14,623 nucleotides of DNA from Chloroflexota bacterium. Lineage in GTDB: Bacteria; Chloroflexota; Limnocylindria; Limnocylindrales; CSP1-4. Both the position numbers and the translations under genes were made by a program. The stretch spans positions 1 to 14,623 of the forward strand of contig JAJYGO010000151.1 of the NCBI GenBank assembly GCA_021785115.1, written 5' to 3'. Below are positions 10,556 to 14,623 of the stretch, piece by piece. Below the pieces are notes generated by a model. That model saw only the letters and a program-made list of their open reading frames with translations, searched no databases and was not told where the DNA came from. Positions within the stretch are counted from its first letter, which is position 1, and each line of letters opens with the position of its first letter.

Positions 10556-11125
10556 GTCGTCGCGCGCGTCGCCGATCAGGAGCTCCACGATGACGGTGTC
10601 CCGCCAGCGGCCGTCCAGCCGGGCGTGCCGGCGGTAGACGCCCACTTCCCGGAACCCGAGCCCCACGCAGAGCCGCCGGCTCGGCACGTTCTCCGGGAAG
10701 ATGCGGGAGACGAGCTTCCAGAACCCGGCGGCTTCGCACGACGCGATGAGGCCCGCCAGGGCGGCATGCCCGGCACCGGTGCCGCGTGCATCCCGGGCGG
10801 TGTAGACGGAACACTCGGCCACACCGTCGTAGCAGCGTCGGGGCCGGTACTGCGAGGCGCCGGCCCATGCCACCACGCGGCCGTCCCGCTCGGCGACGAC
10901 GACCGGGTACCGACCGGAGCGTTCCGCGAGATACTCCGCCATCTGCTCCGCGGTCCGCGGCTCGGTCTCGAACGTGGCGGTCCGGTCCTCGATCCCCTGG
11001 GTGTAGATCGCCGCGATGGCGGCAGCGTCCTCCATCCGGGCGTCGCGGACGATCGTCGCGGGCCGCCGCGGGGCGTCGACGGGATCGACCGCGCCCCGAG
11101 CGCGCATCCGGCCGGAGCCGGTCAT
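10550..11125 (-). CDS. GNAT N-acetyltransferase (ArsN1/phosphinothricin-acetyltransferase-like)
   Basis: 191 residues from the ATG at 11125, which overlaps the upstream gene's stop as ATGA. Internal ATGs at 11107 and at codon 31 are alternatives, since the recognisable domain begins near residue 24. Seen: IVRDARMEDAAAIAAIYTQG, AECSVYTARDARGTGAGH containing the acetyl-CoA pyrophosphate loop (R114-G-T-G-A-G-H120), FWKLVSRIFPEN, and LGFREVGVYRRHARLDGRWR with VIVELLIG. This set is typical of the Pat/Bar/ArsN1 branch, which acetylates the amino group of glutamate-analogue antimetabolites such as phosphinothricin or arsinothricin. Many relatives act on other amines, so the substrate is uncertain. 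Translational coupling with the nucleotidyltransferase-like gene implies one mRNA but not one pathway. It converges with the EamA gene. Confidence 0.9.
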   Translation of the reverse strand: MTGSGRMRARGAVDPVDAPRRPATIVRDARMEDAAAIAAIYTQGIEDRTATFETEPRTAEQMAEYLAERSGRYPVVVAERDGRVVAWAGASQYRPRRCYDGVAECSVYTARDARGTGAGHAALAGLIASCEAAGFWKLVSRIFPENVPSRRLCVGLGFREVGVYRRHARLDGRWRDTVIVELLIGDARDDA

Positions 11126-11853
11126 CGCTCCGGGGCGACCCGGGCGACGTCCGCCCCCCAGTCGGGCGGATGGCCGGTGACGGGCTGGTCGGGCCCCGCA
11201 TATGCGGGGAGATCCGCGCGTGCCGTGTCGGTGGAGAGGGTCACGCCGGGATCGCCGAGGTCGAGCGTCCGGACGGTGGCTCCGCGGCGCTCCAGGGCAT
11301 CGAGCAGGGCCCCCGGGTCCGGTACGCCGGCCAGGGTGCCTGGGTCGGCGAGGAGAGCGATCGGGACCAGCGTCGGCCAGCCGGCGACACCCTCCCAGGT
11401 CGGTCGGATCACGGAGTCCGGCGCGCTCGCGTGCGCCTCCAGGAGCGCGGTGACGGTCGCCGCGTCCACCCAGGCCATCGACATCGGCCACACCAGGACT
11501 GCGGTCGTCTCGCCCACGCGATCGACCGCCGCGTGCACGCCGCGGGCGACCGGGCCCGGGCCCTCGCCGGTGGACGCGTCGAGTACCGCCGCCGGGATCC
11601 CCGCCGGCGATGCGGGCCGGGACGCCGGATCCCCGGGGGAGGGCGCTGGCCCCTCGGGCGGGGCGACCAGGTCGGCAGCGGAACCGGCCAGCGACGCGGC
11701 AACGGCGCCGTCGGGATCCGGTGCGACGACCACGATCGGCATCGCGCCGCCCGCCCAGGCCGCATCCGCGACGTGCCGGGCGGCGGAGACGCCACCCACG
11801 GGGCGCAGTGCGTCGCCGGCAGTCCGGGCGATGACGACGGCGGCGACAGTCAC
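11122..11853 (-). CDS. divergent nucleotidyltransferase-like (MobA-like fold) protein, signature residues degraded
   Basis: 243 residues from GTG 11853, chosen because TACCAT ends seven bases upstream. The layout follows MobA/MocA-type NTP transferases: an N-terminal strand and loop (AAVVIARTAGDALRPVGG), a strand reading MPIVVVAPD, GPGPVARGVHAAV where the family has G-P-(L/A)-A-G, TAVLVWPMSMAWVDAATVTALL where it has a D-x-P metal site, and SVIRPTWEGVAGWPTL, as in MocA relatives. However, the usual G-G-x-S-x-R-M-G nucleotide loop and the metal-binding Asp (replaced by Ser-Met) are not seen. It may be non-catalytic or use an altered site. Its stop overlaps the start of the acetyltransferase gene (ATGA). 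It diverges from typA. Coding status is good; the family call is moderate. Confidence 0.68.
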   Translation of the reverse strand: MTVAAVVIARTAGDALRPVGGVSAARHVADAAWAGGAMPIVVVAPDPDGAVAASLAGSAADLVAPPEGPAPSPGDPASRPASPAGIPAAVLDASTGEGPGPVARGVHAAVDRVGETTAVLVWPMSMAWVDAATVTALLEAHASAPDSVIRPTWEGVAGWPTLVPIALLADPGTLAGVPDPGALLDALERRGATVRTLDLGDPGVTLSTDTARADLPAYAGPDQPVTGHPPDWGADVARVAPER

Positions 11854-11860
11854 GTGGCGG

Positions 11861-11866
11861 ATGGTA
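11861..11866 (-). promoter_or_regulatory. -10 element (TACCAT) of a probable leaderless promoter for the NTP-transferase-like gene
   Basis: On the minus strand TACCAT ends seven bases before GTG 11853, identical in sequence and nearly in spacing to the aspS element. There is no Shine-Dalgarno site. It also decides the start codon, as the frame is open far upstream. A perfect dyad lies 12 bases further upstream. Confidence 0.62.
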
Positions 11867-11878
11867 GCAGCGGCTCCG

Positions 11879-11897
11879 CCGTCGACGGTGTCGACGG
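11879..11897. promoter_or_regulatory. perfect 8-3-8 inverted repeat between divergent promoters, candidate operator
   Basis: Arms CCGTCGAC (11879-11886) and GTCGACGG (11890-11897) are exact inverted copies around GGT. The site begins 12 bases beyond the TACCAT of the minus-strand gene, that is over its -35 region, and ends 36 bases before the putative typA -10. The position suits a repressor or activator of one or both genes. No known regulator is matched. Confidence 0.42.
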
Positions 11898-11933
11898 AGA
11901 CGGCGGCGGTGCTGTACCGGGCCGGGGCTGTGC

Positions 11934-11939
11934 GACAAT
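11934..11939 (+). promoter_or_regulatory. probable -10 element (GACAAT) for typA, with extended -10 TG
   Basis: TGCGACAAT resembles an extended -10 box. It ends ten bases before ATG 11950 and four before the in-frame GTG 11944. A start site about seven bases downstream would leave a leader of only about three bases before the ATG. No Shine-Dalgarno site is present. Confidence 0.5.
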
Positions 11940-11949
11940 GCGCGTGCCC

Positions 11950-13911
11950 ATGACCGACCAGCCCCGTGCCACCATGCCCGATGGATCGCCCGCGCCGCAC
12001 GCGCCGGGCTCGGCCGTGCGCGTCCGCGAGGACGTCCGGAACGTCGCGATCGTCGCCCACGTCGATCATGGCAAGACCACGCTGGTGGACGGGCTGCTGC
12101 GGCAGACCGGCGCCTTCCGCGCCAACCAGGAGGTGGTCGAGCGGGTGCTCGACTCCCTCGATCTGGAGCGCGAGAAGGGCATCACGATCATGGCCAAGCA
12201 CACCGCGGTGGAGTACGAGGGAGTCCACCTGAACATCGTGGACACGCCCGGCCACGCCGACTTCGGCGGCGAGGTGGAGCGAAGCCTGCTCATGGTGGAC
12301 GCGGTGCTGCTCCTGGTGGATGCCTCGGAGGGACCGCTCCCCCAGACGCGGTACGTGCTCCAGAAGGCCATGGCGCGGCACCTGCCCGTGGTGGTCTGCC
12401 TCAACAAGATCGACCGCGGCGACGCCCGCCCCGCGGAGGTCCTGGACGCCGTCTACGAGCTCTTCATCGATCTCGGCGCAGACGAGCACCAGATCGAGTT
12501 CCCCGTCGTCTACTCCAACGCGAAGGCCGGCACCGCCACTCTGGACCCGTCCGTTCCGGGCACCGATCTTCGGCCGCTGCTCGACCTCCTGGTCCGCGTC
12601 ACCCCACCGCCGACCTTCACGGAGGGGGAGCCGCTCCAGCTCCTGGTCACCAACCTGACCGCCAACGACTACGTGGGTCGGATGGCGGTGGGCCGGATCT
12701 GGAACGGCACCATCCGGATGGGGCAGCGGATCGCGATCGTCCGCGAGGAGGACGACACCACGGCCGGGTCGGTCGAGCCCGGGCGCACCGTCACCCTGGC
12801 GGGGACCGTGACCAGCCTGACGACGGCCGAGGGGATCCAGCGGATCGACGTCCGGGAGGCCGGCCCCGGCGAGATCGTCGCGGTGGCCGGGATCCCGGAT
12901 GTCACCGTGGGCGACACCATCACCGATCCGCTCGACCCGCGGCCCCTGCCGCGCCTCTCGGTGGACGCCCCGACCATCAGCATGACCTTCGGCGTGAACA
13001 CCTCGCCCCTCGGCGGGCGCGACGGACGCTTCCTGACCAGCCGGCACCTCCGCACGCGCCTCGAGCGGGAGGTCCTCGGCAACGTGGCGATCGAGTTCCT
13101 GCCCACCGACTCGGGAGAGGCGTTCGAGGTCCGCGGCCGCGGGGAGCTGCAGCTGGCGGTCCTGATCGAGACGATGCGCCGCGAGGGGTACGAGCTGCAG
13201 GTCTCCCGGCCGGAGGTGATCCTCCACGAGGTCGACGGGGAGGTGCAGGAGCCGTACGAGCGGATCACGGTGGACATCCCGCCCGAGTACATCGGCGAGG
13301 TCTCGGAGGCGCTCGCCTCCCGGCGGGCGCGCCTGGAGCAGATGACGACCGACGCCGACGGGCGGGTCCGCATGGAATACGTCCTCCCGGTGCGCGGGCT
13401 GATCGGCTTCCGCGGGCAGCTCCTGACCCTGACCCGGGGCACGGCCCTGATGCACCAGATCGGGGAGGGCTACGGGCCGTGGGCCGGCGAGGTCGCCCAC
13501 CGCACGACCGGGGTCCTGGTGGCCGACCGGCCTGGCGTGACCAGCACCTACGCACTCCACAACCTGCAGGAGCGCAGCGAGCTCTTCGTGGGGCCCGGGA
13601 TCGACGTGTACGAGGGGATGGTCGTCGGCGAGAACGTCCGGCCGGGCGACATGGACGTGAACGCGACGAAGGAGAAGCACCTCACCAACATCCGCTCGTC
13701 CACCCAGGAGCAGACGCTGCGGCTCACGCCGCCGCGCGAACTCACCCTCGAGTCGGCCATCGAGTTCATCGCCGCGGACGAACTGGTGGAGGTGACTCCC
13801 TCGAACATCCGGCTGCGGAAGCGAACCCTCTCGATGCACGATCGGCGGCGCGCCGCGGGCCGGGAACACGAGCGGCGTCTGCTCGAGGAGCGGGAGGCCG
13901 CCGGCCGCTGA
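11950..13911 (+). CDS. typA: ribosome-associated translational GTPase TypA/BipA
   Basis: 653 residues from ATG 11950; E. coli BipA has 607, and the excess is a 24-residue Pro/Ala-rich N-terminal leader plus an Arg/Glu-rich tail. In-frame ATG 11938 overlaps the -10 box and GTG 11944 is close to it, so 11950 is preferred. GTPase motifs: G1 AHVDHGKTT (36-44), switch region EREKGITI, G3 DTPGH (98-102), G4 NKID (152-155), and SNAKAG in the G5 position. Then EF-G-like domains with a C-terminal BipA-specific region: NVRPGDMDVNATKEKHLTN, RLTPPRELTLESAIEFI and NIRLRKRTL. It is an EF-G-like GTPase that binds the 70S ribosome, helps 50S assembly and stress growth, and in E. coli is known to bind ppGpp. 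A compact dyad follows the stop. Confidence 0.97.
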   Translation: MTDQPRATMPDGSPAPHAPGSAVRVREDVRNVAIVAHVDHGKTTLVDGLLRQTGAFRANQEVVERVLDSLDLEREKGITIMAKHTAVEYEGVHLNIVDTPGHADFGGEVERSLLMVDAVLLLVDASEGPLPQTRYVLQKAMARHLPVVVCLNKIDRGDARPAEVLDAVYELFIDLGADEHQIEFPVVYSNAKAGTATLDPSVPGTDLRPLLDLLVRVTPPPTFTEGEPLQLLVTNLTANDYVGRMAVGRIWNGTIRMGQRIAIVREEDDTTAGSVEPGRTVTLAGTVTSLTTAEGIQRIDVREAGPGEIVAVAGIPDVTVGDTITDPLDPRPLPRLSVDAPTISMTFGVNTSPLGGRDGRFLTSRHLRTRLEREVLGNVAIEFLPTDSGEAFEVRGRGELQLAVLIETMRREGYELQVSRPEVILHEVDGEVQEPYERITVDIPPEYIGEVSEALASRRARLEQMTTDADGRVRMEYVLPVRGLIGFRGQLLTLTRGTALMHQIGEGYGPWAGEVAHRTTGVLVADRPGVTSTYALHNLQERSELFVGPGIDVYEGMVVGENVRPGDMDVNATKEKHLTNIRSSTQEQTLRLTPPRELTLESAIEFIAADELVEVTPSNIRLRKRTLSMHDRRRAAGREHERRLLEEREAAGR

Positions 13912-13920
13912 CGCCTGCCG

Positions 13921-13939
13921 GGCGCGCCGTGGGCGCGCC
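13921..13939 (+). terminator. GC hairpin after typA, likely terminator without U tract
   Basis: GGCGCGCC (13921-13928), loop GTG, GGCGCGCC (13932-13939), starting nine bases past the typA stop. Each arm is itself a palindrome, so the site can form a strong 8-bp hairpin. No run of T follows. A terminator is the simplest reading given its position. Confidence 0.5.
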
Positions 13940-14091
13940 GGATGATCGCGTCCCGAGCCCCCGCCGCCTGCTCCCGTGTGCGCACCTCGTGAACCCCGCG
14001 GCCGGCCCCGGACCCGTGCGTGGGCCTCCTTGCGTGCGCCACGTGCACACCGCCCACCCGGGACCCGGGACCCGGCCACCGGCCTGCTGGC

Positions 14092-14181
14092 GTGCTGGCC
14101 GCCGGCGTGCTGGCCGCCGGCGTGCTGGCCACCGGCCTGCTGGCCGCCAGCGTGCTGGCCGCCGGCGTGCTGGCCGCCGGC
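14092..14181. repeat. tandem array of six 15-bp units (GTGCTGGCCGCCGGC)
   Basis: Units start at 14092, 14107, 14122, 14137, 14152 and 14167; four are identical, the third has one change and the fourth two. The array runs in phase into the 17-bp motif copy at 14182, sharing its leading GTGC, and is preceded by CCTGCTGGC, which also precedes the motif at 14232. Read as protein it gives VLAAG repeats on plus or QHAGG repeats on minus, neither within a credible gene. Confidence 0.92.
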
Positions 14182-14195
14182 GTGCGCCACGTGCA

Positions 14196-14263
14196 CGCAA
14201 GCGACCGCCGCCGGACCGCAGACCTGCTGGCGTGCACTACATGCGCGCAAGCGACCGCCGCCG
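14196..14263. repeat. 18-bp direct repeat, 50 bases apart
   Basis: CGCAAGCGACCGCCGCCG occurs exactly at 14196-14213 and 14246-14263. Each copy immediately follows, and slightly overlaps, a 17-bp motif copy (14182 and 14232), so the duplicated block is about 50 bp and includes the motif. Confidence 0.85.
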
Positions 14264-14568
14264 ACGCACCCATCCAGGCGTCGCCGCCGGGGAGGCCGTG
14301 GCTGTGCGCGGCACGCACACTCTCGCCCCGCCGCTGGTCGCGGGAGCCTCCGGTAAGGCACGACCGCCCCGACCGGCCCGCCGGGATCCGTGAGCGTGCA
14401 TCAGGGGCACATCGGCGGGGGTCCCCAGAGCGCGGGCACGGCCGCGCGCACCATCACCGTCGCTTACGTGCACCTCGTGCACACGGCCGCTGCAGGACCC
14501 GCTCGCCGGGCGCCTGAGTTGCACCACGTGCACACCGGTCGGCCTGCGCCTGCGCGCGGGACGAGCGG

Positions 14569-14614
14569 CGTCGCGTCGGACGCGGCGGATGTCCCCTGCG
14601 CCCGCGACGCGACG
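14569..14614. other. 10-bp inverted repeat near the window edge
   Basis: CGTCGCGTCG (14569-14578) and its exact reverse complement CGACGCGACG (14605-14614) flank 26 bases. It could form a stem-loop or be an operator for a gene beyond the window. The low-complexity CG/GC composition makes chance likely. Confidence 0.35.
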
Positions 14615-14623
14615 ACCTGCGCC

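Larger units (their letters stand above)
13980..14535. repeat. seven dispersed copies of a 17-bp motif, consensus GTGCRC-N3-GTGCAC-AC
   Basis: Copies at 13980-13996, 14034-14050, 14182-14198, 14232-14248, 14304-14320, 14468-14484 and 14519-14535. The best are GTGCGCCACGTGCACAC (14034) and GTGCACCTCGTGCACAC (14468). The half-site GTGCAC is a palindrome, so each unit is both a direct and an inverted repeat with a three-base centre, mostly CAC, TAC or CTC. Three pairs are spaced 54, 50 and 51 bases start to start. Copies fall in different reading frames, so the motif is held at DNA or RNA level. The first (13980) and fifth (14304) copies are the weakest. Confidence 0.65.
13912..14623. other. 712-base gene-free, repeat-rich region to the window end
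   Basis: No frame on either strand here resembles a known protein, and none has a start with either signal used by the other genes. Several long open frames exist, but at this G+C content they are expected by chance. What is present is a compact dyad after typA, seven degenerate GTGCAC-N3-GTGCAC motifs, a six-unit 15-bp tandem array, an 18-bp direct repeat, and a dyad near the edge. No tRNA or rRNA sequence was recognised. Confidence 0.6.

Noticed and set aside
14020..14517. Plus-strand open frame with VLAAG repeats resembling a membrane segment
   Set aside because: Start is a GTG without promoter box or ribosome site, the hydrophobic part is only the 15-bp array translated, and all three unit changes alter the protein in this frame. 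No family resemblance.
13980..14535. Possible CRISPR array
   Set aside because: Repeats are short (15-18 bp), degenerate and irregularly spaced or directly tandem, with no unique spacers of constant length and no cas genes.
13912..14623. tRNA or small structured RNA gene
   Set aside because: No tRNA arms, TTC loop or CCA-type end could be recognised; the structure seen is repeat-derived dyads only.

Overview
The window is very G+C-rich bacterial chromosome with ten protein genes, all but one of them complete. Gene content is housekeeping: aminoacyl-tRNA synthetases, a (p)ppGpp synthetase/hydrolase and a ribosome-binding GTPase. No plasmid, phage or insertion-sequence genes are visible. The combination of E. 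coli-type AsnRS with a discriminating-type AspRS, tandem FemX-like transferases, extreme G+C and apparently leaderless promoters suggests a high-G+C Chloroflexota lineage, with Actinomycetota as the main alternative. That placement is inference; no rRNA gene is present to settle it.

Layout. Positions 2-1974 hold two consecutive FemAB/FemX-type peptidoglycan-bridge aminoacyltransferase genes, the first cut by the window edge. Positions 2019-4256 encode a full-length RelA/SpoT homologue whose synthetase charge motif reads Q-F-D-D. A small HExxH zincin-like gene (4689-4270, minus) converges on it and diverges from hisS (4791-6077). hisS is followed by asnS (6118-7521), which has its own Shine-Dalgarno site. 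aspS (7594-9537) has a separate promoter and is followed by an overlapping EamA-type transporter gene (to 10499) that lacks any ATG, GTG or TTG start. On the minus strand a divergent nucleotidyltransferase-like gene (11853-11122) is coupled through ATGA to a GNAT acetyltransferase gene (11125-10550). typA/bipA (11950-13911) diverges from this pair. The last 712 bases hold no recognisable gene but are rich in repeats.

Regulatory logic. Five genes that begin a transcription unit (second fem, rel, hisS, aspS, NTP-transferase-like) have a TANNNT hexamer ending 7 or 8 bases before the start codon and no Shine-Dalgarno site, the signature of leaderless mRNAs. typA and the zincin gene have a weaker version at 10 bases. 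The internal gene asnS instead has a clear GGGAGG, and the EamA gene a strong purine run. Two perfect 8-3-8 inverted repeats were found, one between the divergent NTP-transferase-like and typA promoters and one just after typA.

How the genes fit together. HisRS, AsnRS and AspRS make aminoacyl-tRNA. FemX-family enzymes generally use aminoacyl-tRNA to build cell-wall cross-bridges. The RSH protein reports uncharged tRNA as (p)ppGpp, and BipA is a stress-related translational GTPase. The region thus centres on aminoacyl-tRNA supply and use. The least explained parts are the repeat-rich tail (13912-14623), the possible AUA start of the EamA gene, and the nucleotidyltransferase-like protein whose signature residues are missing.
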